This document shows positions 32,481 through 39,557 of a stretch of 40,294 nt of DNA, piece after piece. Position 1 is the stretch's first letter; each line of letters begins with the position of its first letter. Location of the stretch: assembly GCA_903939115.1 (NCBI GenBank), contig CAJAFV010000007.1, positions 1 to 40,294 of the forward strand. The letters run 5' to 3'. Origin of the DNA: an uncultured Geobacteraceae bacterium (GTDB lineage Bacteria > Desulfobacterota > Desulfuromonadia > Geobacterales > Pseudopelobacteraceae). A program made the translations under genes and the position numbers. The notes beneath the pieces were generated by a model that had not been told where the DNA came from, did no database searches, and saw nothing but the letters and a program-made list of their open reading frames with translations.

Positions 32481-32753
32481 ATGCCAAAGTATGTAATTGA
32501 ACGTGAACTACCAGGCGCAGGACAATTACCGGCCGACACATTGCAGGCTATATCGCAGAAATCATGCAGCGTGCTTACCGGGCTCGGCCCGCAGATCCAG
32601 TGGGTACAGAGCTATGTGACCGACGATAAGATTTACTGCATCTATATTGCACCAAACAAGGAAATGGTACTCGAACATGCCGCACAAGGGGGCTTCCCCG
32701 CCAACAGTGTCGCTGAAGTACGCTGCATGATCGATCCGACCACAGCCGAATAA
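32481..32753 (+). CDS. DUF4242-type small protein
   Basis: A 90-residue protein that fits the DUF4242 family: MPKYVIERELPGAGQLPADT at the start, then a middle strand WVQSYVTDDKIYCIYIAPN and a C-terminal EHAAQGGFPANSVAEV. The predicted fold is a small ferredoxin-like alpha/beta barrel. No enzymatic function is established. AAGGAGG precedes the ATG. It lies 33 bases after the porin and before the membrane channel, so it should be induced with them. Confidence 0.82.
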   Translation: MPKYVIERELPGAGQLPADTLQAISQKSCSVLTGLGPQIQWVQSYVTDDKIYCIYIAPNKEMVLEHAAQGGFPANSVAEVRCMIDPTTAE

Positions 32754-32764
32754 GTATCCCTTTG

Positions 32765-32793
32765 CTCCCCTCCCGGCTTGGCCGGGAGAGGGA
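32765..32793 (+). repeat. GC-rich hairpin before the membrane-channel gene
   Basis: TCCCGGC and GCCGGGA form a tight stem with a three-base loop, extended by CTCCCC/GAGGGA. No T-run follows, and a ribosome site lies downstream. It may lower expression of the following gene or protect the upstream mRNA end. Confidence 0.55.
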
Positions 32794-32819
32794 CTTCTAT
32801 TTAATTTGAGGAGATTATC

Positions 32820-33350
32820 ATGACGTTAGCACTGCTAGTTTTGATCAGTATTATGTGGATTCCGGTCGGTATGTTTTTCCTGGGTTACGGCGAAGCCAAA
32901 AGCACCGGTTTTGTCAGTGCGGTTGTCGGCATCCTGGTTGTTATCGGTGCCACGCTTCAGGCAGCGGTCTTTACCGATCCCTTTACCGCAGGCCTCTTAT
33001 TCGTATTCGGCGTCCTCTATCTGCAGACCGGCCATGCCCTTCTGACCGGCGTTGAAGATCTGCGTACCGTCGGTAACGGCGCCCTGCTCGTCGGCATCGT
33101 CTGCGCCATCTACGCGTTCCTCTACGCCACCGGTGGCGGAGTGAAACCTGATGGCAAGACCATCATCGGCGTTGTCCCTTATCTGGCATTCATGAACCTG
33201 ACCTTCGTTGTTATCTGTTTTACCGTAACCGGTGTGACCTACGGCAAGATCAACCCCAAGGTGGCTGCCACCATGTTCATCGTCCTGACGTTCACTTGCC
33301 TGCTGGCACCGGCGTTCGGTTTGATGGGTTATGGCAAGCTCCCTTTTTAA
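32820..33350 (+). CDS. Small six-helix membrane protein, AmiS/UreI-like
   Basis: A 176-residue protein made almost wholly of hydrophobic segments (about six: near residues 3-21, 28-49, 55-73, 84-104, 118-142, 148-170). Size and the pattern FTAGLLFVFGVLYLQTGHAL with a short polar loop DLRTVGNG suggest the AmiS/UreI family of amide/urea channels. The assignment is by general resemblance and not by a diagnostic motif. TGAGGAG precedes the ATG. No amidase or urease is nearby, so the permeant may be a small alcohol, aldehyde or amide linked to this regulon. Confidence 0.6.
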   Translation: MTLALLVLISIMWIPVGMFFLGYGEAKSTGFVSAVVGILVVIGATLQAAVFTDPFTAGLLFVFGVLYLQTGHALLTGVEDLRTVGNGALLVGIVCAIYAFLYATGGGVKPDGKTIIGVVPYLAFMNLTFVVICFTVTGVTYGKINPKVAATMFIVLTFTCLLAPAFGLMGYGKLPF

Positions 33351-33356
33351 GGGTAT

Positions 33357-33447
33357 GAGTATGCTTTTCCGTACTCGAAGCGCGATTTGATACAAAACAG
33401 CCAGTAGGCCCATGAGCGGCATGGCAACCGGAGCGGTAAAGCTACCG
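33357..33447 (+). other. Structured intergenic region after the membrane-channel gene
   Basis: This 120-base stretch before the terminator has several potential stems: GAGTA/TACTC (33357-33376), GCC-ATG/CATGGC near 33399-33416 and CGGTA/TACCG (33434-33447). It may be a 3' untranslated structure or a small RNA ending at the terminator. It did not match a riboswitch pattern I know. Confidence 0.35.
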
Positions 33448-33471
33448 AAAAACGCGAGACGAGACAGAAAT

Positions 33472-33500
33472 AGGGGCACTTCGGTGCCCCTGTTTTTTTA
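33472..33500 (+). terminator. Intrinsic terminator of the porin operon
   Basis: AGGGGCAC pairs with GTGCCCCT around a TTCG tetraloop, followed by GTTTTTTT. This is a strong factor-independent terminator that separates the porin operon from the next sigma-54 promoter seven bases later. Confidence 0.95.
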
Positions 33501-33506
33501 TGGTAT

Positions 33507-33521
33507 TGGCGCAATAATTGC
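33507..33521 (+). promoter_or_regulatory. Sigma-54 promoter of the SHOCT/aldehyde dehydrogenase operon
   Basis: TGGCGCAATAATTGC keeps TGGC at -24 and TTGC at -12 with exact spacing. The start is expected near 33533, about 34 bases before the ATG at 33567. An enhancer would have to lie within the preceding operon's end. Confidence 0.78.
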
Positions 33522-33566
33522 GTGTCATGACGACAGTCAAGTTACCATTCATCACACGGAGGCCGC

Positions 33567-34385
33567 ATGAAAACAGCTCGTCGCCACTTTATATCTCTCT
33601 TTTGTTTACTGACGGCACTGCTTATGCTCTCCTCTGCTTCCCAGGCCTCTGATGGCCGGCAAATCTGGCATAGCCGAGACCAGTTCGTGGCACTGGAACC
33701 GCAGGAGAAACGCTCCACATGCTCTGTGGAGCCAAATGACCATCCGTGTGAAATACCGCCGGACCGCCTTACTGCGATTCTTGCTTCGATCGAATTCAGT
33801 CCTGCAGAGAGCGCCAAGCCCGAACCGCTCTTTTTAAGCGAATCTCTTGAGCTGCTGGTGCCACAAATAGTGCAGGGTTTCCGGAAAGCAGCCCCCGGAG
33901 AAGATGTAACCTTTGCTATCATCGGACTGCATAAATCATTGCTTGGTTTTGCCAGGTCCCCTAAGGTGACAACAGGACGCGCATTTTACACAGATGGCCG
34001 ACTCAATATAATTTTCGGCTTTGCCCAAAAAGATTTTAACGAACGCGAAGACCGTCGCCTTTCACCACTTACGCCGGGAAAAAGAGAAGAAGCGCTCGAT
34101 GGTGGCTGGCAGCTGTTGCCACAACCGGGCCGGAACGGCTATACCCTGATCAGGAAGGATTGGGTGACGTTCAGCGATGCATGGCGTGCCGCAGTTGCGC
34201 CGCTCCCGGTTGCAACACAGAATGCTCCGCCAGCTCACTCCATACCTGCCCAACCGGTGAAACAAACCATCGACACACGCAAACCGGCAGAACGACTGGT
34301 CACACTCAATGAACTGAAGGAGAAGGGGCTGATCACTGCAGAAGAGTATCGTGCCAAGCGGCAGGAGATTTTAAACGAACTGTGA
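33567..34385 (+). CDS. Exported protein with C-terminal SHOCT-like domain
   Basis: A 272-residue protein of unknown function. A signal peptide ([20 protein letters not shown], cleavage after SQA) directs it out of the cytoplasm. The middle region (residues about 55-200) has no motif I recognise; it includes two cysteines ([10 protein letters not shown]) and a beta-rich stretch [15 protein letters not shown]. After a proline-rich linker, the last 30 residues ([20 protein letters not shown]) match the SHOCT short C-terminal domain. GGAGG precedes the ATG. It leads the operon with the aldehyde dehydrogenase. Confidence 0.8.
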   Translation: MKTARRHFISLFCLLTALLMLSSASQASDGRQIWHSRDQFVALEPQEKRSTCSVEPNDHPCEIPPDRLTAILASIEFSPAESAKPEPLFLSESLELLVPQIVQGFRKAAPGEDVTFAIIGLHKSLLGFARSPKVTTGRAFYTDGRLNIIFGFAQKDFNEREDRRLSPLTPGKREEALDGGWQLLPQPGRNGYTLIRKDWVTFSDAWRAAVAPLPVATQNAPPAHSIPAQPVKQTIDTRKPAERLVTLNELKEKGLITAEEYRAKRQEILNEL

Positions 34386-34398
34386 TGAGGAGGAAGTC

Positions 34399-35823
34399 AT
34401 GATTGAACGCACGGAACTGTATATCAATGGGCAGTGGCTCACCCCGTCCGGCAGTGACGTCTTTGACGTTATCAACCCTGCAACCGAAGAGATCCTGGGC
34501 CGAATACCGGCGGCTACTCCTGCTGACGCTGACAGAGCGGTTGCTGCGGCAGTTGCCGCCTTCGGCGCGTGGGGACGTACATCGGTAGCAGAACGTGCCG
34601 GATATTTATCAAGAATACTGGACGGACTCACGTCGCGGGCCGAGGAGATTGCACGCACCATCACCGGTGAAGTCGGCATGCCGCTCAAGCTCTCACGACG
34701 CATTCAGGCCGGGCTGCCGGCTGCGGTGCTGGAGAGTTATGTAAAACTTTTGGGTGAATATGCCTTCGAGGAGCGGTTTGGTAACTCCCTGGTCGTACGC
34801 GAACCGGTCGGAGTTGCCGTCTGTATCACTCCGTGGAACTATCCGCTGCATCAGGTGATAGCCAAGGTGGCGCCTGCCCTCGCGGCCGGTTGCACTGTTG
34901 TCCTGAAACCGAGTGAAGTGGCGCCGCTCTCCGCCTTTATTCTGGCAGAGATAATTCACGATGCCGGAGTTCCGGCTGGGGTATTCAACCTGATAACTGG
35001 CAGCGGCGAGGAGATCGGCGAATACCTCGTACGCCACACCGATACAGATTTGATCTCCTTTACCGGTTCGCCGCGAGCCGGCTGCAGGGTGGCCGAACTG
35101 GCAGCCGCAACGGTGAAGCGGGTAACACTTGAACTGGGAGGCAAGTCTGCCGCAGTTATTCTCGACGACGCCGACCTGCCGACAGCGGTCAAAAGCGTTG
35201 TCGGAGCCTGTTTCATCAATTCCGGCCAGACCTGTAACGCGCAGACACGCCTGCTGGTACCTGAATCCAGTTACGAAGCGGCGGCAGCACTGGCGGGCGC
35301 AGCCGCCTCAGGGTACGCACCGGGAGACCCGCTTGATGACAAGAGCCGGCTCGGGCCACTGGTGTCGGCAGCTCAACGGGAGCGGGTTCTCGACTTCATC
35401 AGACAGGGTCGTGCCGAGGGGGCAGAGCTTCTGACAGGCGGCGTAGAGCCGCCGGATGGTCTGAATACCGGTTTCTTCGTCCGTCCGACGGTTTTCGGCA
35501 GAGTCACCCCTGACATGATCATCGCGAGAGAGGAAATTTTTGGCCCGGTACTATCGATAATGACGTATCGGGACGAAGCGGATGCCGTCAAGATAGCCAA
35601 TGGCACCCGCTATGGCCTTGCAGCAGCAGTATGGTCAGGTGACACAGAACGGGCAACACATTTTGCCCGCCGTCTCAAGGCCGGTCAGGTGGATATAAAC
35701 GGCGGGGGCTTCAACCTGCTCGCGCCATTCGGCGGCTGCAAACAATCCGGTTACGGTCGGGAATTGGGTCGTTACGGGCTGGAGGAGTTTCTCGAAGTCA
35801 AGGCGATTCAGCTCAAGGAATAA
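34399..35823 (+). CDS. NAD(P)-dependent aldehyde dehydrogenase
   Basis: A 474-residue aldehyde dehydrogenase of the classical superfamily. Features in order: [21 protein letters not shown], the cofactor motif FTGSPRAG, catalytic Glu in [11 protein letters not shown], nucleophile Cys in [11 protein letters not shown], and [17 protein letters not shown] precedes the ATG, 13 bases after the SHOCT gene. It would oxidise the aldehyde produced by the alcohol dehydrogenases to the acid. The exact substrate is not readable from sequence; similarity of length and motifs fits the broad medium-chain/aromatic aldehyde group. Confidence 0.93.
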   Translation: MIERTELYINGQWLTPSGSDVFDVINPATEEILGRIPAATPADADRAVAAAVAAFGAWGRTSVAERAGYLSRILDGLTSRAEEIARTITGEVGMPLKLSRRIQAGLPAAVLESYVKLLGEYAFEERFGNSLVVREPVGVAVCITPWNYPLHQVIAKVAPALAAGCTVVLKPSEVAPLSAFILAEIIHDAGVPAGVFNLITGSGEEIGEYLVRHTDTDLISFTGSPRAGCRVAELAAATVKRVTLELGGKSAAVILDDADLPTAVKSVVGACFINSGQTCNAQTRLLVPESSYEAAAALAGAAASGYAPGDPLDDKSRLGPLVSAAQRERVLDFIRQGRAEGAELLTGGVEPPDGLNTGFFVRPTVFGRVTPDMIIAREEIFGPVLSIMTYRDEADAVKIANGTRYGLAAAVWSGDTERATHFARRLKAGQVDINGGGFNLLAPFGGCKQSGYGRELGRYGLEEFLEVKAIQLKE

Positions 35824-35844
35824 TGAAAAAACTGCAATAGCCGC

Positions 35845-35873
35845 TTGACAGAGTATGTTGATCCCGTTATTGT
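35845..35873 (+). promoter_or_regulatory. Sigma-70 promoter of the Mo/W operon
   Basis: TTGACA at 35845-35850 and TATTGT at 35868-35873 are 17 bases apart. Transcription would start near 35880, just before the structured leader, so the metal-uptake genes appear to be housekeeping-transcribed and controlled at the leader. Confidence 0.7.
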
Positions 35874-35890
35874 CCCAGCACATTTAGCCA

Positions 35891-36021
35891 GTCTCCGAGT
35901 TGTTACGCCTAACAGGGAAAAATCCTCATGGCGCACGACCAGTGGGTGTCGCCGGAAACAGCGCCGCCCTCCTTTGAAAAGGGGAACGTGCTTGACGACC
36001 CACTCCTGTGGATTGCCCGAG
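35891..36021 (+). promoter_or_regulatory. Candidate molybdenum/tungsten cofactor (Moco family) riboswitch
   Basis: A 130-base structured leader ahead of a MoaE gene and oxyanion transport genes. It has a long-range pairing of AGTGGGT (35941-35947) with ACCCACT (35998-36004), and within it GCCGGAAACAGCGCC followed by a CCTTT-GAAA-AGGGG hairpin (GNRA tetraloop) and GGGAACGTG. This layout, with an overlapping terminator, resembles the Moco RNA motif of Geobacter and other bacteria. Whether it senses molybdenum or tungsten cofactor cannot be told. The call rests on memory of the motif and context, not an alignment. Confidence 0.6.
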
Positions 36022-36052
36022 CTCCTTTTCAATTGTGAGAAGGGGCTTTTTT
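36020..36052 (+). terminator. Terminator at the end of the candidate riboswitch
   Basis: An 11-base stem of AGCTCCTTTTC and GAGAAGGGGCT with a six-base loop is followed by six T. It lies 35 bases before the moaE start and after the structured leader, so it is well placed as the expression platform of the riboswitch. Confidence 0.9.
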
Positions 36053-36086
36053 GTTATTCCTGCAATCACGAAAGGGAACCGCCAGT

Positions 36087-36476
36087 ATGGTCAAACTAGT
36101 TGAAAGCCCCATCGATCCGGCAGCTGTCTATAATTCCATCTGCTCGGCTTTTTCCGGTTCCGTAGTATTTCATTATGCGGTAGTCAAGAAACAGGCCGGC
36201 TCAGGGAAGTCCACCACCTCTATCGAATACAATGCCGTCGGGGATACCATTCAGGAGATGGAGAGTATTGCCAGTGAACTCGAACGCTTCTGGAAACTGG
36301 AGGACGTTCTATTGATCCGCCGCACCGGACGCCTTGCTGTCGGCGACATCATCTCTCTGGTAGCCGCCAGTTCTCCCAACAGTAACGACACGTTTGATGC
36401 CTGCAAGTTCGGGATCAACCGTCTCAGAAGAATGTCTACGATAATCAAAAGCGAGAAGTTTGACGACACCCCATAA
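36087..36476 (+). CDS. MoaE-like molybdopterin synthase large subunit (divergent)
   Basis: A 129-residue protein of the MoaE family, which with MoaD makes the dithiolene of molybdopterin. The family frame is visible: SIEYNAVGDTIQEMESIASE, IRRTGRLAVGD, VAASSPNSNDTFDACKFGI. Several usually conserved positions differ: the IHRxG histidine is Arg78, SPHR is SPNS, and PxWKKE is TIIKSE, with Lys121 kept. It may be active with reduced conservation, or may have another role in cofactor handling. The start at 36087 is favoured because a longer frame starts inside the terminator T-run. No moaD is adjacent. Confidence 0.8.
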   Translation: MVKLVESPIDPAAVYNSICSAFSGSVVFHYAVVKKQAGSGKSTTSIEYNAVGDTIQEMESIASELERFWKLEDVLLIRRTGRLAVGDIISLVAASSPNSNDTFDACKFGINRLRRMSTIIKSEKFDDTP

Positions 36477-36494
36477 TTGAGAAAAGGAGATCCT

Positions 36495-37346
36495 ATGAAA
36501 CGACCGTCAGTCTGCATGATCGTAGCAGTGGCACTGTTGAGCATCTGCACAACGGCGTATGCCGAAAAGGGTTTTATCATGCTGGCCAGTACTATCGGCC
36601 CTATTGACGCCGGGATAGTGGGAACACTCGAAGACAGCTTTGAAAAGGAGACCGGCATTCGTGTCAGACATGTGGGGGCCGGCACCGGCGAAGCGCTTAA
36701 AATTGCAGAAAAAGGGAGTATCGATCTGGTGATGGTTCATGCCCGCTCCCTGGAGGAGAAGTTTGTTGCTGCCGGATTTGGCACCGAGCGGATTCCATTC
36801 ATGTATAACGACTTCGTCATCGTTGGTCCATCCAGTGATCCGGCAGGCGTTCGCGGCATGAAATCTGCGGCTGCGGCGCTGAAACAGATCGCTGAAAAAT
36901 CGGCACCCTTTGTCACTCGTGGTGATAAATCCGGCACCCATATCTCAGAGTCAGAGTTGTGGACCAAGGCCGGAGTGAAACCGGCAGGCGCATGGTACAA
37001 AGTGTATGAAAAAGGGAGCGAAGGCAACGTCCCAACACTCCGCTTCACCAGCAGTGCCGGCTCCTACACGCTGATAGATCGTGCCACCTATCTGTCGATA
37101 CAAAAAGAGATCAAGCTGGAAATACTCGTCGAGGGGGACGAAGACCTGCTGAACCGCATTTCGCTGATCCCGGTCAATCAGAATAAATTTCCGCACGTTA
37201 ATCTGGAAGATGTTACCCTGTTTGTCCGCTGGCTGGTTTCACCAACCAAGGGACAAAAAATTGTCGCCGAATTCGGCAAGGAGCGCTTCGGAGCAGCACT
37301 CTTTTTTCCCGACTCGAAAGAATGGCACCTGAAGCAAAAACCATAA
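36495..37346 (+). CDS. TupA/ModA-like oxyanion-binding protein, divergent copy
   Basis: A 283-residue periplasmic binding protein. The signal peptide ends TTAYA before EKG. The first ligand loop, TTTSTQDSG in the second copy, is STIGPIDAG here, while GAGTGEALKIAEKGSIDLV, VTRGDKSGTHISE and RFTSSAGSYTLIDRATYLS follow the TupA plan. The changed first loop suggests altered or lost tungstate binding. AAGGAG precedes the ATG at 36495, 18 bases after moaE. Likely a paralogue by duplication of its neighbour, with a different oxyanion as ligand or a regulatory part. Confidence 0.85.
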   Translation: MKRPSVCMIVAVALLSICTTAYAEKGFIMLASTIGPIDAGIVGTLEDSFEKETGIRVRHVGAGTGEALKIAEKGSIDLVMVHARSLEEKFVAAGFGTERIPFMYNDFVIVGPSSDPAGVRGMKSAAAALKQIAEKSAPFVTRGDKSGTHISESELWTKAGVKPAGAWYKVYEKGSEGNVPTLRFTSSAGSYTLIDRATYLSIQKEIKLEILVEGDEDLLNRISLIPVNQNKFPHVNLEDVTLFVRWLVSPTKGQKIVAEFGKERFGAALFFPDSKEWHLKQKP

Positions 37347-37367
37347 AACTGTAAAAAGGAGCAACAC

Positions 37368-38222
37368 ATGTTCACAAAACAGATCCTGAAACGTATCACG
37401 ACGCTCGTTGTCGTACTTACCGTCCTTGCGTGCGGAACTGCCGCATTCGCCGCCTCAAAAACCGTCATCCTGGCAACCACCACCAGCACCCAGGATTCCG
37501 GGCTGCTGGACGTTCTCGTTCCGCTGTTCGAAAAAGAGAGCGGCTTTCAGGTAAAGACCATTTCGGTCGGTTCCGGCCAGGCCATGAAGATGGGAGAGAA
37601 GGGCGAAGCGGATGTATTGCTGGTTCATTCGCCCGATGCCGAGAAAAAATTCATAGCTGACAACTTCGGCACTACCCGCCGCCTGGTAATGCACAACGAC
37701 TTTATCATCGTCGGCCCTGCCGCCGACCCGGCCAAAATTAAAGGAGCGACTGCCGCTGACGCTCTGAAACGCATTGCACAGACAGGCACCGTTTTTGCCT
37801 CCCGTGGTGACAATTCCGGTACTCATTCTAAAGAAAAGGGACTCTGGAAAGCTGCCGGTGTCAACCTGGAAGGGCAGAAGTGGTACCAGCAGACCGGACT
37901 CGGCATGGGACAAACACTCAATGTCACTGCCGAAAAAAAGGGGTATACGTTGACAGACCGCGCCACGTACCTGTCGCTGAAAAAAGGGCTCGGGCTTGAA
38001 ATTCTGGTGGAGGGTGATGGCAAACTTCTCAATATTTATCACGTTATCGAGCTGAACACGGTTAAATGGCCCAAGGTTAATGCGCAGGGCGGCAAATCCT
38101 TTGCTGATTTCATGGTATCGAAGAAGACCCAGGAGATTATTGGCCGATTCGGAGTTGAGAAATTCGGTGCGCCTCTTTTCTTCCCAGATGCCGGCAAAAA
38201 TCCGGAGACTCTGGGACTGTAA
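37368..38222 (+). CDS. tupA: Tungstate-binding protein TupA
   Basis: A 284-residue periplasmic tungstate-binding protein. The signal peptide ends TAAFA before ASK. The TupA signature is intact: ATTTSTQDSGLLD, then VGSGQAMKMGEKGEADVLLV, SRGDNSGTHSKEKGLWKAAG and KGYTLTDRATYLS. The TTTS loop and the SRGD/SGT loop hold the oxyanion. AAGGAG precedes the ATG. The family usually precedes a TupB permease and TupC ATPase; here an ATPase follows but no permease. Confidence 0.92.
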   Translation: MFTKQILKRITTLVVVLTVLACGTAAFAASKTVILATTTSTQDSGLLDVLVPLFEKESGFQVKTISVGSGQAMKMGEKGEADVLLVHSPDAEKKFIADNFGTTRRLVMHNDFIIVGPAADPAKIKGATAADALKRIAQTGTVFASRGDNSGTHSKEKGLWKAAGVNLEGQKWYQQTGLGMGQTLNVTAEKKGYTLTDRATYLSLKKGLGLEILVEGDGKLLNIYHVIELNTVKWPKVNAQGGKSFADFMVSKKTQEIIGRFGVEKFGAPLFFPDAGKNPETLGL

Positions 38223-38265
38223 TGGTGTTGATTTTTAATGTGATTAGTTCTGATTCGCTTCTATG

Positions 38266-38335
38266 TCCCTTCTCCCTGGGGACCCTCTGGGGCCTAAAGG
38301 AGAAGGTGGCCGAAGGCCGGATGAGGGGGCAACCG
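38266..38335 (+). repeat. REP-like palindromic repeat before the ABC ATPase
   Basis: CCTTCTCC (38268-38275) pairs with GGAGAAGG (38299-38306), followed by GGCCGAAGGCC and GGATGAGGGGG. The pattern of a CCTTCTCC stem followed by GTGGCCGAAGGCCGGATGAGG is a common interspersed palindromic repeat in bacteria. Its end, GAGGGGG, lies about eight bases before the ABC start and may supply the ribosome site. Confidence 0.75.
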
Positions 38336-38337
38336 CG

Positions 38338-39432
38338 ATGAACAGCGCCACGCCGGTCATGGAGGTACGGGACCTGATTGTCGCACGGGGAGGTGTTGAG
38401 GTCGTACGCGTGCCGTCATTCTCAATACACGAGAATGAGACCATGGCGCTGATCGGCCCTAACGGTTCGGGAAAATCGAGCTTCCTGCTCAGCATTGCGT
38501 GCCTGCTCCGTCCAAAATCAGGCCACATCACCTTCAGGGGCGTGCCTCTCAAATATGAGGGGGGTGCAACCGACTACCGGCGCAAACTTGCCATGGTCTT
38601 TCAGGAACCGCTCCTCTTCGACACCACCGTGTATGAGAATGTCGCGGCCGGCCTGAGGATCAGGGGAGTTCCCGGCCAGGAGATCCACAAGCGGGTTGGC
38701 GCCTGCCTTGAACAGTTCAAAATAACCCACCTGACTGAACGCTCAGCGAGCAAACTTTCCGGCGGCGAAGCGCAGCGTACCAGTCTGGCACGGGCTTTTG
38801 CCACCAGACCTGAGATGATTTTGCTGGATGAGCCGTTCGTGGCCCTTGACCCCCCGACGCGTCAAGCCCTGACCGAAGACCTGGAGCAGACCCTGCGTGA
38901 CTCTGGTGCGGCAGCGATCATCACAACTCACGACCAGATTGAGGCGCTCAGACTGGCTGATCGTATGGTGGTGATGCAAAATGGCAGTATCGTTCAGTCA
39001 GGCACCCCTTCTGCAGTGATGAGCCAGCCGGTAAATGAATTTGTTGCCACCTTCGTCGGCATGGAGAACGTCTTTTCCGGCACCGTCAGCGAAGCGAAAA
39101 ACGGGCTGCTCTCGCTGGCTATCGGCAATCAGACCATGGAAATACCGGGAGAGGGTTCCCCCGGAGAGAGCGTAACACTCTGTATCCGTCCCGAGCATGT
39201 GGTGGTGTCGACCAGTGACCCCGACCGACTGACAAGCGCCCGGAATGTCTTTCCAGGCACGGTGGTCAGGATCGTCCCCTTCGGCCTGTACAACAAGGTA
39301 TATCTCGATTGCGGCTTTATGCTGGTTGCCGCCGTGACCAACCAGTCGCTTTCGGAGTTGAAGCTACATACTACCAGCACGCTCTATGCGTTGATTAAGG
39401 CCACGGCGGTGCATCTGTTCCGCAAGGGATGA
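38338..39432 (+). CDS. ABC transporter ATPase for tungstate/molybdate (TupC/ModC-like)
   Basis: A 364-residue ABC ATPase. Walker A is GPNGSGKS (residues 40-47), the Q-loop is VFQEPLLFDTTVYENV, the signature is LSGGEAQRTSLARAFA, Walker B is MILLDEPFVALD, and the switch His is in ITTHDQIEAL. A C-terminal TOBE region (about residues 240-364; CIRPEHVVV) resembles molybdate/tungstate and related importers. The ATG at 38338 is chosen because the ABC domain starts there; a longer frame from 38263 reads through the REP repeat. The membrane partner is not in the window. Confidence 0.9.
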   Translation: MNSATPVMEVRDLIVARGGVEVVRVPSFSIHENETMALIGPNGSGKSSFLLSIACLLRPKSGHITFRGVPLKYEGGATDYRRKLAMVFQEPLLFDTTVYENVAAGLRIRGVPGQEIHKRVGACLEQFKITHLTERSASKLSGGEAQRTSLARAFATRPEMILLDEPFVALDPPTRQALTEDLEQTLRDSGAAAIITTHDQIEALRLADRMVVMQNGSIVQSGTPSAVMSQPVNEFVATFVGMENVFSGTVSEAKNGLLSLAIGNQTMEIPGEGSPGESVTLCIRPEHVVVSTSDPDRLTSARNVFPGTVVRIVPFGLYNKVYLDCGFMLVAAVTNQSLSELKLHTTSTLYALIKATAVHLFRKG

Positions 39433-39461
39433 CTCCTGAACAGTTATTCCCCGACACAATC

Positions 39462-39489
39462 TTGACTGCGGTAAAAAGGGTAGTATACT
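39462..39489 (+). promoter_or_regulatory. Sigma-70 promoter of the storage-protein gene
   Basis: TTGACT at 39462-39467 and TATACT at 39484-39489 are 16 bases apart. Transcription would start near 39496, about 60 bases before the ATG at 39558, which has a strong GGAGGAG site. The gene is thus separable from the transporter operon. Confidence 0.75.
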
Positions 39490-39557
39490 GAACTGCACGT
39501 CAGAGAAACCGGCCAAACAGCCATAACAGTACAACCGACAGGTGGAGGAGAGTGCAG

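Noticed and set aside
33351..33471. Possible cyclic-dinucleotide (GEMM-type) riboswitch after the AmiS/UreI-like gene
   Set aside because: There are hairpins and a GGCAACC piece, but the conserved GACGCAAAGCC-type core is absent. It is followed by a terminator and then a separate sigma-54 promoter, so it would not control a downstream gene.
32997..33479. 160-residue open frame on the minus strand over the membrane-channel gene
   Set aside because: Mostly antisense to a gene with a good ribosome site and six hydrophobic segments. Its N-terminal hydrophobic part falls in the structured intergenic region and has no ribosome site.
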